This document shows, in pieces, positions 7,604 through 14,728 of a stretch of DNA of 15,812 bases. Positions within the stretch are counted from its first letter, which is position 1, and each line of letters starts with the position of its first letter. The position numbers were made by a program, and so were the translations under genes. This DNA comes from Victivallaceae bacterium (lineage in GTDB: Bacteria > Verrucomicrobiota > Lentisphaeria > Victivallales > Victivallaceae), in assembly GCA_028717165.1 (NCBI GenBank), contig JAQUOK010000018.1:1-15812 (forward strand). The letters run 5' to 3'. The notes beneath the pieces were generated by a model. It saw nothing but the letters and a program-made list of their open reading frames with translations, had not been told where the DNA came from and ran no database searches.

Positions 7604-8802
7604 AAGCCTTTATCCATGTTTAGTTGTGAATAAACATTTCTAAGCGGCTCAGTTAATGCCGACCAGTGTAAGCCGTTTGCCGCGGATATTCCATGGGTTG
7701 CAAGAGTTTTGCAAAGTTCAGCGTCAATGAGCAGACGATTAATTGAATTTGCTAAATCTTCAGGACTATCCGCCAGTAAAATATTCCGCTCATGCGAGCA
7801 TGGGAGACCTTCGGCGCCCAGGGAAGTGCTGACAACAGGAAGCCCTGCCCCCCATGCTTCAATAATTTTTATCCGTGTCCCTCCCCCAATATGTAATGGA
7901 ACAAGCAACATTTGAGCTTGTCTGAGAAATGGGAGCATATCGGGAACATCGCAATGAACGCTGATTCCTCTTTTCTGAAGTTTTTGCTGCATTTTGGGTT
8001 TGATTCCACTTCCTGCCACACGAATTGGAACATCTGGATGAATCCTGCGTATTTGCGGTAAAACAAAATCCAAGAACCAATGCAAGCCATTTTTATTTGG
8101 ATACCATCCAAATGAACCGCTGATAAGGATTCCTGCGCGTTTTACAGGTGGTTTTGCAGGAGAGAAACGTTCAGACACTCCATTCGGAAGAACATGAATC
8201 GGGGACAATTGGACTGAACCTGAAAGTTCCTTAAACTGTTGCCGGTCTCTTTCTGAAACAACAAGACAACTTGCAGATGCACTCAAAGCTTTTTGTTCTT
8301 CTTTCAAAGTTCGCCGTTGTTCAATACCTGCAAACAGTCTTAATGCTGAATTATATTTCTTAAATAAACGTGAAGAAAGTTCTGACTCCACATTGTGACT
8401 GCTGAAGACAATCGGAATGTCTATATTCATTTTGAGAACAGCACTCATTAGCGGAAGCTCTTCAACCTGTATCGCATCATAACCTCCCGTCATGACCAGT
8501 TTGTTTATATAGGCATATAAATAATTGGGGAAAAAACGGCTTGTTCGAAGAGAAGCTCCAGCAAGCGACGAACATGCGATTTCGCGCATGGCTTTTATTT
8601 TTTTAGGCAGGGGAATCGGGAATAACTGACGGTAATGCTTTAAATTTTTGTTGTCCTCAACAGATATCTGGTGTTGCGGAAGAAAGCCAACTGCATCTAC
8701 CTCCGCAAACGAAGCCAAAGAACGCCCCAAATGGAGGACGCGAATTTGTCCTCCACAAGTCTCAACTGGAGTAAGCCATTTTAAAACATGTAAAATTTGC
8801 AT
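7600..8802 (-). CDS. GT4-like family glycosyltransferase (first gene of the minus operon)
   Basis: This is a GT-B fold glycosyltransferase of 400 residues. Visible elements are CGGQIR (16-21) in the N-terminal acceptor domain, FSSHNVES (133-140), VSERD (182-186), PNGV (206-209) and GSFGWYPNKNG (229-239) at the start of the donor domain. The segment PLHIGGGTRIKIIEAWGAGLPVVST runs over 302-326. The last segment fits the GT4 subgroup with 'GxGTRxKxxEA' in place of the full E-x7-E; Glu315 is the retained second glutamate. The same pattern occurs in sugar transferases of exopolysaccharide loci. The gene opens a four-gene operon. Its ATG has only a weak ribosome site (AGGTT about 13 nt upstream), and a plausible promoter lies 34 nt further upstream. 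The substrate is unknown. No membrane segment or signal peptide is seen, so it is expected in the cytoplasm. Confidence 0.86.
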   Translation of the reverse strand: MQILHVLKWLTPVETCGGQIRVLHLGRSLASFAEVDAVGFLPQHQISVEDNKNLKHYRQLFPIPLPKKIKAMREIACSSLAGASLRTSRFFPNYLYAYINKLVMTGGYDAIQVEELPLMSAVLKMNIDIPIVFSSHNVESELSSRLFKKYNSALRLFAGIEQRRTLKEEQKALSASASCLVVSERDRQQFKELSGSVQLSPIHVLPNGVSERFSPAKPPVKRAGILISGSFGWYPNKNGLHWFLDFVLPQIRRIHPDVPIRVAGSGIKPKMQQKLQKRGISVHCDVPDMLPFLRQAQMLLVPLHIGGGTRIKIIEAWGAGLPVVSTSLGAEGLPCSHERNILLADSPEDLANSINRLLIDAELCKTLATHGISAANGLHWSALTEPLRNVYSQLNMDKGL

Positions 8803-8835
8803 CGATTCTATATAGAACCTTAATTTTTGATGCTA

Positions 8836-8863
8836 AGTATATCACAAATTTTGTGTTTTGCAA
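8836..8863 (-). promoter_or_regulatory. Candidate sigma-70 promoter for the minus-strand glycosyltransferase operon
   Basis: Read on the minus strand, TTGCAA (8858-8863) and TATACT (8836-8841) are separated by 16 nt. This gives 4/6 and 5/6 matches to the primary sigma factor consensus. The -10 lies 33 nt before the ATG at 8802. A hyphenated palindrome CACAAA-T-TTTGTG (8843-8855) falls between the two boxes, where a repressor could bind. Another perfect palindrome, TTCTATATAGAA (8806-8817), lies in the leader. This is pattern matching only. Confidence 0.45.
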
Positions 8864-8869
8864 CAAGGT

Positions 8870-8896
8870 TCTTCACGTCAAATCAAAACTCTTCAC
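8870..8896. repeat. Direct repeat TCTTCAC x2, spaced exactly 20 bp, in the divergent promoter region
   Basis: TCTTCAC occurs at 8870-8876 and 8890-8896. The repeat unit is therefore 20 bp, close to two helical turns, which would place both copies on one face of the DNA. They lie between the two divergent promoter candidates, just upstream of the minus-strand -35. This is the arrangement expected of an activator or repressor site, but 7-bp repeats can occur by chance in A+T-rich DNA. Confidence 0.3.
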
Positions 8897-8923
8897 AATT
8901 CCGCATTTCAGCCGTATCATACC

Positions 8924-8952
8924 TTGATATTGCCCAAGCAGCACACTATAGT
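8924..8952 (+). promoter_or_regulatory. Strong candidate sigma-70 promoter for wzm-wzt operon
   Basis: TTGATA (8924-8929) and TATAGT (8947-8952) are separated by exactly 17 nt, and each box differs from consensus at one position. Transcription would start near 8959, leaving a leader of about 30 nt before the wzm ATG at 8989. The -10 sits inside a perfect palindrome CACTATAGTG (8944-8953). It is the best promoter match in the window and is correctly placed between divergent operons. Confidence 0.6.
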
Positions 8953-8988
8953 GATAAAGCTATGTACTTATATATTGAATGAGAACAC

Positions 8989-9813
8989 ATGAAAGAGTAT
9001 CATTTAACCATTGAGGCTGGCAAATTACATCAACGGTATCTGAAAGACCTTTGGGTATATCGGGAATTATTTTTGTTTCTTGCCTGGCGCGATATTTTGA
9101 TTCGCTATAAGCGAACCATTATAGGTATTGCCTGGAGCGTTATTCGTCCGTTGTTGACGATGTTGGTTTTTACTGTTGTTTTCGGAAAAATCGCGAAATT
9201 GCCATCTAATGGAGTTCCATACGCAATAATGGTATATTGCGCGATGCTGCCCTGGCAACTTTTGGCCAATACCGTGTCTGAAGGCGGCAACGCCCTGATA
9301 AACAATAATTCGCTGGTTTCAAAAGTATATTTCCCGAGAATTATTATTCCTACAACTTCTTTGATTGTTAGTCTTATCGATTTCGGAATTTCCATGTCGC
9401 TGCTTGGATTGTTGATGCTGTGGTATCAATTTTTTCCGAGTTGGACGATTATATTTATGCCGATCTTCCTGATTCTGACCTGCGTTCCCGCATTGGGGTT
9501 GGTGTACTGGATTTCCGGGTTGAACGTTAAATATCGCGACTTCCGTTATGTCGTTCCGTTTATAGTACAGTTTGGCCTGTATATTTCGCCGGTAGGCTTC
9601 AGCAGTTCCGTGATTCCAGACAAATGGCGTCTCATATATTCGCTGAATCCCATGGTCGGGGTCATTGACGGTTTCCGCTGGATGGTTATTGGCGGGGGAA
9701 GTAATATATTTTTGTCCGGTTTCTTATTATCACTTGGACTATCCATGTTATTGTTTCTTAGCGGATTTTTATTTTTTAGAAAAATTGAACGGGAATTTGC
9801 GGATTTTATTTAG
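8989..9813 (+). CDS. wzm: ABC-2 type polysaccharide export permease (Wzm)
   Basis: This is the transmembrane half of a polysaccharide ABC exporter that moves the undecaprenyl-linked chain through the inner membrane, using ATP hydrolysed by its partner Wzt. The 274 residues are the normal length. After a cytoplasmic interfacial N-terminus comes the family signature LAWRDILIRYKRT (31-43), followed by about six membrane helices. Other typical stretches are SLVSKVYFPRIIIP (108-121), the coupling region LNVKYRDFRYVVPF (178-191), LNPMVGVIDGFRW (219-231) and the C-terminal FRKIEREFADFI. The ATG at 8989 is preceded by GAG at a 5-nt distance, a weak ribosome site behind a strong promoter candidate. 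wzt begins 9 nt after its stop. The identification is secure. Confidence 0.93.
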   Translation: MKEYHLTIEAGKLHQRYLKDLWVYRELFLFLAWRDILIRYKRTIIGIAWSVIRPLLTMLVFTVVFGKIAKLPSNGVPYAIMVYCAMLPWQLLANTVSEGGNALINNNSLVSKVYFPRIIIPTTSLIVSLIDFGISMSLLGLLMLWYQFFPSWTIIFMPIFLILTCVPALGLVYWISGLNVKYRDFRYVVPFIVQFGLYISPVGFSSSVIPDKWRLIYSLNPMVGVIDGFRWMVIGGGSNIFLSGFLLSLGLSMLLFLSGFLFFRKIEREFADFI

Positions 9814-9821
9814 GGACGACA

Positions 9822-11090
9822 ATGGGTAATACAATAATAAAAATTGAAAATCTGAGTAAAAAGTATATTATCGGGCATGACCGTGACGCACAAGGGGCAT
9901 TTCAATACCATTCACTACGGGATAACCTGATGCATCACGCGCGGGGAATCTATCAACGCCTGCGGCATCCTTTGCAAGTAAATCGGGAAAATACCGAATT
10001 AGAGGAATTCTGGGCCCTTAAAGATATTAATTTGGAGATTAAGCAGGGAGATCGGATCGGGATTATCGGTCGCAACGGCGCAGGTAAATCAACATTGCTC
10101 AAGATTTTAAGCAGAATCACCGAGCCGACGACTGGGAAAATTACTATTGCCGGACGGGTTGCAAGCTTATTAGAGGTAGGAACCGGGTTTCACCCGGAAT
10201 TAAACGGGCGCGAAAATATCTATTTAAATGGTGCGATTCTGGGCATGACCCGGCTGGAAATAAAGAAGAAGTTTGATGAAATAGTGGCTTTTGCCGAAGT
10301 GGAAAAATTTCTTGATACTCCGGTTAAACGTTATTCCAGCGGCATGTATGTGCGGTTGGCATTTGCGGTGGCAGCGCATCTGGAACCGGAAATCCTGCTG
10401 GTCGATGAAGTGCTTGCCGTCGGCGATGCCCAGTTCCAGAAAAAATGTCTCGGCAAAATGGAAGACATGTCCGGAGAAGGCAGAACGGTTTTTTTTGTCA
10501 GCCATAACATGTTAAACATTCGCCAGCTATGCAACCAAGGCATTTTGCTTAATAGTGGTGAAATTGTTTTAAATTCGGATGTATCCACCGTTGTGGATAA
10601 TTATTTATATTCCTCTTTGCCAACTAATCGTAACGATAAAAACTCAAGTCAGGCACATATAAAAGATGTTAAGATATTATCCCTGGTGAATAACAACTTT
10701 CAACCTTTTTTATCAAGATTTAAACTATCTATTACACTTTACACCCCACACGGAATATCCAATGCCGCCATTTCATATCAAATTATTGATTCTTCCGGAA
10801 AAACATTAATTTATAATTTACTGCATAGCAGTGAACAGGAATTTTGTCATATTCCTGGTGAATTTACCGTTGAATCGGTTATTCCTGTATTGCATCTTTA
10901 TCCGAACTCATATTTCATTAATGTTTTTTTTGCAAATTCAGACATTAGAGTACGACTTGACAAGCTGCTTAATTGCTGTCATTTTACGGTTCCGTTTCCA
11001 GAAGAAACAAGGACATATTACTGGCGAAAAGATGATGCTGTATATATTGAAAAAAATAAATGGAGCTGCAGGCATGTCTCACAAAAATAA
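9822..11090 (+). CDS. wzt: Polysaccharide ABC exporter ATPase with C-terminal cargo-binding domain (Wzt)
   Basis: This is the nucleotide-binding subunit that drives Wzm and, in studied long-form homologues, recognises the modified end of the glycan with its C-terminal domain. The 422 residues include the Wzt-type insertion between the first strands (18-66, with HSLRDNL and FWAL). The ATPase motifs are Walker A GRNGAGKST (83-91), signature SSGMYVRLAFA (172-182), Walker B ILLVDEVLAVGD (191-202) and switch His228. From about 260 to the end lies a beta-rich domain of the size and place of the Wzt C-terminal carbohydrate-binding fold. ATG 9822 has AGGGA 5 nt upstream. G+C falls from about 57% (10321-10440) to about 31% (10561-10740) by hand count, so the two domains may differ in origin. 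The last 17 nt overlap the methyltransferase gene. Confidence 0.93.
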   Translation: MGNTIIKIENLSKKYIIGHDRDAQGAFQYHSLRDNLMHHARGIYQRLRHPLQVNRENTELEEFWALKDINLEIKQGDRIGIIGRNGAGKSTLLKILSRITEPTTGKITIAGRVASLLEVGTGFHPELNGRENIYLNGAILGMTRLEIKKKFDEIVAFAEVEKFLDTPVKRYSSGMYVRLAFAVAAHLEPEILLVDEVLAVGDAQFQKKCLGKMEDMSGEGRTVFFVSHNMLNIRQLCNQGILLNSGEIVLNSDVSTVVDNYLYSSLPTNRNDKNSSQAHIKDVKILSLVNNNFQPFLSRFKLSITLYTPHGISNAAISYQIIDSSGKTLIYNLLHSSEQEFCHIPGEFTVESVIPVLHLYPNSYFINVFFANSDIRVRLDKLLNCCHFTVPFPEETRTYYWRKDDAVYIEKNKWSCRHVSQK

Positions 11091-11742
11091 ACATTTGAAT
11101 CCTTCTCTGTTTTCATCGCGATATCAGATATCAAACAAATTATGGACTCTGAATGAACAAATTGCAGAGAAATATTTAAATAAGGATAATTTAACGATTC
11201 TTGATTATGGGGCAGGAGCAAGTCCTTATTCTTCCTTATATAAAAATAATAATAAATATATTCGGGCAGATATCGATAAATCACAAAATGCGGATATTAT
11301 CATTCAAGCAAATAAAATTCCTTTAGAATCAGAATCAGCAGATATTGTTTTATCTACGCAAGTGCTTGAGCATGTCGAAGATTACAATCAATATCTCAAA
11401 GAAGCACAAAGGATATTAAAACCGGATGGAATAATTATCTTATCAACTCACGGTTATTGGATATATCATCCGCATCCTGCCGATTACTGGAGATGGACTC
11501 AAGCAGGTCTGAAAAAAATTCTCTCTGATGCTGGTTTTAAGGTCCTTGATATTTATGGCATTATAAATACCAGAGCCAGCGGAATACAGTTGTTTCAAGA
11601 TGGGACGTCCTGGCGAGTACCCAATATCTTTAAACCTCTATTTTTCTTTACATGTCAAGTACTAATGAAAGTATTTGACAACAAATCCTTTTATAACGAG
11701 GATGCCGCCGTTTATGCTGTAGTCGCATCTAAAAATGAATAA
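11074..11742 (+). CDS. Class I SAM-dependent methyltransferase
   Basis: This is a 222-residue Rossmann-fold methyltransferase of the Methyltransf_11 type. The SAM-binding motif I is LDYGAGASPY (43-52), the acidic residue ending strand 2 is in RADIDKS (64-70), and motifs around LSTQVLEHVEDY (93-104) and ILKPDGIIILSTHG (114-127) are typical. YHPHPADYWRW (131-141) is characteristic of a subgroup common in sugar and nucleotide-sugar loci. ATG 11074 is chosen because GGAG sits 8 nt upstream and the upstream extension would read through the wzt 3' end. Position directly after wzt suggests it methylates the exported glycan, possibly capping its non-reducing end as WbdD-type systems do. That role is inference, and methylating a nucleotide sugar is an alternative. 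The gene is very A+T-rich (25-30% G+C in sampled blocks). Confidence 0.82.
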   Translation: MSHKNKHLNPSLFSSRYQISNKLWTLNEQIAEKYLNKDNLTILDYGAGASPYSSLYKNNNKYIRADIDKSQNADIIIQANKIPLESESADIVLSTQVLEHVEDYNQYLKEAQRILKPDGIIILSTHGYWIYHPHPADYWRWTQAGLKKILSDAGFKVLDIYGIINTRASGIQLFQDGTSWRVPNIFKPLFFFTCQVLMKVFDNKSFYNEDAAVYAVVASKNE

Positions 11743-11787
11743 TTTTTAACCCAGAAGCAAATTACAAATAAGGACCAGGCTAAAAAA

Positions 11788-12897
11788 ATGGCTGAAATTG
11801 CATTAATAAGTCCTCGGCAGTCAGCGGTTTCTGAGACTTTTATAAAAGCTCATAAAGATTTGCTTTCAGGCAATATTCATTATTATTATGGAGAATATCT
11901 GCCTGCTGATTTGGAAAACGAGGGAAACATTATTGACAAGCTCAATATTTTTACACGAGCGTTCCGCTATTATATGTACAAAGAAAAAGTTCCATATAAG
12001 CTGGCACTGGAAAAATCTTTTAAAAAAAATAAAATTGAGGTGGTCTTAGCAGAATATGGCCCAACAGGAACTAATGTCCTTCCTGCATGTAAGTCTTTAG
12101 GAATACCGTTGATAACCCATTTTCACGGATATGATGTCCACTGTCTGGATGTATTGGAAAAATACGGCAGTGTTTATAAGGAACTATTTGAATACTGTAA
12201 ATATATTATTGTAGTATCAAAATATATGCAAGATACTATCTGCAAATTGGGGGCCGCTCCGGATAAAGTCATATTAAATCCATGTGGTCCAAATGAAATT
12301 TTCCATAAAATCAAAACCGACCCGGTAAACAGCAAAAAAATTATTTGTCTGGGAAGGTTTGTAGATAAAAAGGCTCCTTACTATAATATAATGGCATTCA
12401 AAGATATTCTCGACTCCTGTCCGGATGCGGAGTTAGTCATGATCGGAGATGGTGTTTTGAGGGAAACCTGCCGTAATCTGGCAAGGCAATATGGAATATC
12501 CGGAAAAGTGACTTTTACCGGGGCGTTATCCGCTGACGCAGTAGCGAGAGAATTATCTAGTGCAAGAATATTTCTGCAACACTCGGTCGTTGCGGAGAAT
12601 GGAGATTCGGAAGGTACTCCTGTAGGGATCCTTGAAGCTCAAGCGGCAGGAATTCCCGTTGTATCTACAAAACATGCCGGTATAGTAGATGCCGTTATTG
12701 ATAAAAAAACAGGATTTCTTGCCGATGAGCATGATATAAATGCGATAGTATCATTTCTGAAACTGTTGTTGTCGGATGATAATTTAGTTAACCAGATGGG
12801 TATCAGGGCTAAAAAACATATTCACGATAATTATTCTATGACTCGGCATATTAGAGTAATTAACAATGCGATATCTGATGCTGTCAAACAAAGATAA
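11788..12897 (+). CDS. GT4 family glycosyltransferase (colanic-acid WcaL/AmsK-like)
   Basis: This is a cytoplasmic GT-B retaining glycosyltransferase of 369 residues. SETFIKAH (15-22) replaces the usual glycine-rich loop in the way seen in the WcaL/AmsK subgroup. HFHGYD (111-116) is the typical motif at the domain cleft, and VVSKYMQDTICKLG (142-155) precedes the second domain. LGRFVDKKAP (188-197) opens the donor domain. SEGTPVGILEA (274-284) holds the E-x7-E pair Glu275 and Glu283, followed by GIPVVSTKHAGI (288-299). The ATG is preceded by CAGG at 8 nt and AAGGA at 13 nt. It follows the methyltransferase by 45 nt and ends the wzm operon. WcaL homologues are galactosyltransferases of colanic acid, but that specificity cannot be carried over from motifs. 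No terminator is evident after its stop. Confidence 0.87.
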   Translation: MAEIALISPRQSAVSETFIKAHKDLLSGNIHYYYGEYLPADLENEGNIIDKLNIFTRAFRYYMYKEKVPYKLALEKSFKKNKIEVVLAEYGPTGTNVLPACKSLGIPLITHFHGYDVHCLDVLEKYGSVYKELFEYCKYIIVVSKYMQDTICKLGAAPDKVILNPCGPNEIFHKIKTDPVNSKKIICLGRFVDKKAPYYNIMAFKDILDSCPDAELVMIGDGVLRETCRNLARQYGISGKVTFTGALSADAVARELSSARIFLQHSVVAENGDSEGTPVGILEAQAAGIPVVSTKHAGIVDAVIDKKTGFLADEHDINAIVSFLKLLLSDDNLVNQMGIRAKKHIHDNYSMTRHIRVINNAISDAVKQR

Positions 12898-12976
12898 ATT
12901 GTCGAGGTTCAGGAATTTTTGCCCATTGCCCCAGTCAAAGAAACGAATAAATTAAAGGATCTGTGGTGGTGTACTT

Positions 12977-14038
12977 TCACGAGACTGCTGGAGGAGTATT
13001 CCGGTTGAAAGGCTTGCGCAGCGCCTTTGGATAAACTTTCATATAGAATGGGCGGATGAGGTTTTTCAGGTTGCTTTTTGTCTTCCAGCGTAAAGATTTC
13101 AACCAGTTCCATTGCCCGTCAAGCAATTCACTATAAAAGCGTGCCGCATCGGCTGAAAGTGCATTTGAATTAGTACTTAGGAACTGACGTTCTTCGCAAT
13201 CCAGAGATTTTATGATCAACTGGCGGCATTGCTCTCTGTATTTATTTTTAATATACTGAAAGTGCCAGAATGAAACATTCAGTTTGAAAGCCAGGAAAAC
13301 TGAGTCATAAAGATGAAAAAAGCGATGTTCTTTCAGAAAGCTTTTGCTGCGATCAAGGATTTCGATCATGTCAAGATAGTGTTTTCCCCGTTGTTTGACA
13401 ATTGAGCCATTCCGTATCCGGTAGAGATAAAGTTTATCCGTAATGAGCGCAATTCTGGAGGCAAGGCACAGACATTGGAAGTGAAATAAATTATCTTCAA
13501 AGCACAAGCCTTCGGCGAAGCGTAATTTATGTTTCCGGATGAATTCGGTTTTTAACAATTTTGACCAGACAAAGCAATAAGTAAACACTCTGGATTTTTC
13601 CTCGGGCGTGCTCAAACACGCGGGTTGCCAACCGGAAAAATCGAAACACTGATTTTCTTCGATATGACCATAGGAGTAAAAACACTGATGGCCGCAGATT
13701 ACAAAGTCAGTGTCATGTTGACGGATGGCTCTGAATAACTGCTCAATACAGTTTTCCCTGATCAGGTCATCGGAATCGACAAAATACACATAGGGAGCGG
13801 TAACGTGTTCCAACCCGGTATTTCTCGCCGCCGACAGGCCGCCGTTTTCTCGGTTGATGATCGTAATTCTGGAATCGCGTTTACGAAATGTCTTCAATAT
13901 TTGCGGGGAAGCATCTGTTGAACCGTCATTGACGCAAATGACCCTTAGCGGGACTGTGGTTGCCTGTTGCAGGATGGATTGAAGGCATGGCTCAAGGTAT
14001 TTTTCCACATTATATACCGGGACAATAATATCAACCAT
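12977..14038 (-). CDS. GT2 family glycosyltransferase (soluble, inverting)
   Basis: This is a classic GT-A glycosyltransferase of 353 residues without membrane helices. Motifs in order are IIVPVYNVEKYL (4-15), VNDGSTD (36-42), ENGGLSAARNTG (64-75), the metal-binding DSDD (88-91) and FED (180-182), whose acidic pair is the likely catalytic base. The C-terminal ~140 residues are charged and variable, the usual acceptor-specific part. The start ATG at 14038 overlaps the stop of the upstream 96-codon ORF by 8 nt, and GAGGAAG lies about 9 nt ahead of it. The ATG is therefore well supported and may be translationally coupled. The gene points toward the GT4 gene of block 3, with 79 nt between their stops. 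Sugar and acceptor are unknown. Confidence 0.9.
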   Translation of the reverse strand: MVDIIVPVYNVEKYLEPCLQSILQQATTVPLRVICVNDGSTDASPQILKTFRKRDSRITIINRENGGLSAARNTGLEHVTAPYVYFVDSDDLIRENCIEQLFRAIRQHDTDFVICGHQCFYSYGHIEENQCFDFSGWQPACLSTPEEKSRVFTYCFVWSKLLKTEFIRKHKLRFAEGLCFEDNLFHFQCLCLASRIALITDKLYLYRIRNGSIVKQRGKHYLDMIEILDRSKSFLKEHRFFHLYDSVFLAFKLNVSFWHFQYIKNKYREQCRQLIIKSLDCEERQFLSTNSNALSADAARFYSELLDGQWNWLKSLRWKTKSNLKNLIRPFYMKVYPKALRKPFNRNTPPAVS

Positions 14039-14321
14039 GCCGATACTTCCTCATCCAATAAACTGCCAATTGTTTCAGGTAATATTTTATTAGGCGGTTG
14101 ATATTCGGTATTTCCGCCATGCTTTTGCGAAAGATTCCTCCCGTCATGGCTGTAACACCCACCGTCGGCAACCACCGCATTTCTCTATCCCTGCGACTAT
14201 ACAAGCGGACAGCTTGCTTACACTCAAAAAGTGCGGCTTCATGAATCTGACTGGGATCATATTTTTCCATGCTGAAAATATACCCTGATTTCAGCGAAAC
14301 ACAAGTATATTTATTTTGCAA
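14031..14321 (-). CDS. Small ORF, unrecognised; possibly the remnant C-terminus of a larger gene
   Basis: This frame is open from a stop at 14339 and encodes up to 96 residues from TTG 14321, or 79 from ATG 14270. The protein is not recognised. It is basic, with IFRKSMAEIPNINRLIKYYL and WMRKYRHG near the end, which reads like the C-terminus of an enzyme rather than random translation. The AMTGG stretch near 58-62 is distinctive. The stop overlaps the GT2 ATG by 8 nt (ATGGTTGA), and the GT2 ribosome site lies inside this ORF. A perfect TATAAT on the minus strand (14370-14375) lies upstream, without a good -35. It may be a real small gene, or the 3' end left when an upstream gene was lost. No function is proposed. 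Confidence 0.45.
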   Translation of the reverse strand: MQNKYTCVSLKSGYIFSMEKYDPSQIHEAALFECKQAVRLYSRRDREMRWLPTVGVTAMTGGIFRKSMAEIPNINRLIKYYLKQLAVYWMRKYRHG

Positions 14322-14497
14322 GTTTGAAAAAATAGATTATGTTCATATTGAGATTAACCTTGCGGAGTTATTATAAGAATAAATTTATTTAAAATGCTAT
14401 AAGGCTGTTGGGGGCATAACATCTGGAACCTTCAGCATCCGGGAAAATCTGAATTACTAAAATTTTACGCTTCATTTATGCTAAGAATTTTATATAC
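14322..14497. other. A+T-rich intergenic stretch between the GT2 block and the nucleotidyltransferase pair
   Basis: No coding frame of note is seen on either strand. It contains a perfect minus-strand TATAAT at 14370-14375, placed so that transcription would begin about 42 nt before TTG 14321, but no matching -35 at 16-18 nt. No convincing hairpin followed by a T-run was found after the small gene that ends at 14498. Confidence 0.4.
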
Positions 14498-14728
14498 TCA
14501 CTTTTCCCATTCAAACCTGACGGATGCAGGAGAAGTTGCAAGCTTCAGCTTTCTTGTCTGCATCTTCTGCTTATAAGAAAGACCTTTATATGAATTTGCA
14601 ATAGAACATAAATATTTGTCAAAAGAGACTAGTTTAGGCTTCATGTCCATTTCCATGCGATCAGGAAGAATAGGTAAATCAAAATCAGGGACAGTATATT
14701 TCTGCTTTTTTTCTGTTGAGCGTTGCAT
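14498..14728 (-). CDS. Small basic protein coupled to the nucleotidyltransferase gene
   Basis: This is a 76-residue hypothetical protein with no signal peptide or membrane segment. It starts polar and lysine-rich, then has YTVPDFDLPILPDRMEM (11-27), a central VSFDKYLCSIANSYKGL (34-50), a basic run KQKMQTRKLKLA (53-64) and an ending SVRFEW (69-74). Its ATG overlaps the upstream stop by one base (TAATG), a strong sign that the two genes are translated together. The size, charge and coupling suit an accessory or antitoxin-like partner of the nucleotidyltransferase. I recall similar short proteins beside AbiEii-like genes, but cannot confirm homology here. Function unknown. Confidence 0.65.
   Translation of the reverse strand: MQRSTEKKQKYTVPDFDLPILPDRMEMDMKPKLVSFDKYLCSIANSYKGLSYKQKMQTRKLKLATSPASVRFEWEK

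Noticed and set aside
10831..11073. 81-residue upstream extension of the methyltransferase frame
   Set aside because: It lies inside the wzt cargo-domain coding sequence, does not resemble a methyltransferase N-terminus, and ATG 11074 has a good GGAG ribosome site.
12898..12976. Bidirectional terminator between the convergent GT4 and GT2 genes
   Set aside because: No stem of useful length followed by a T-run was found on either strand in the 79-nt gap.
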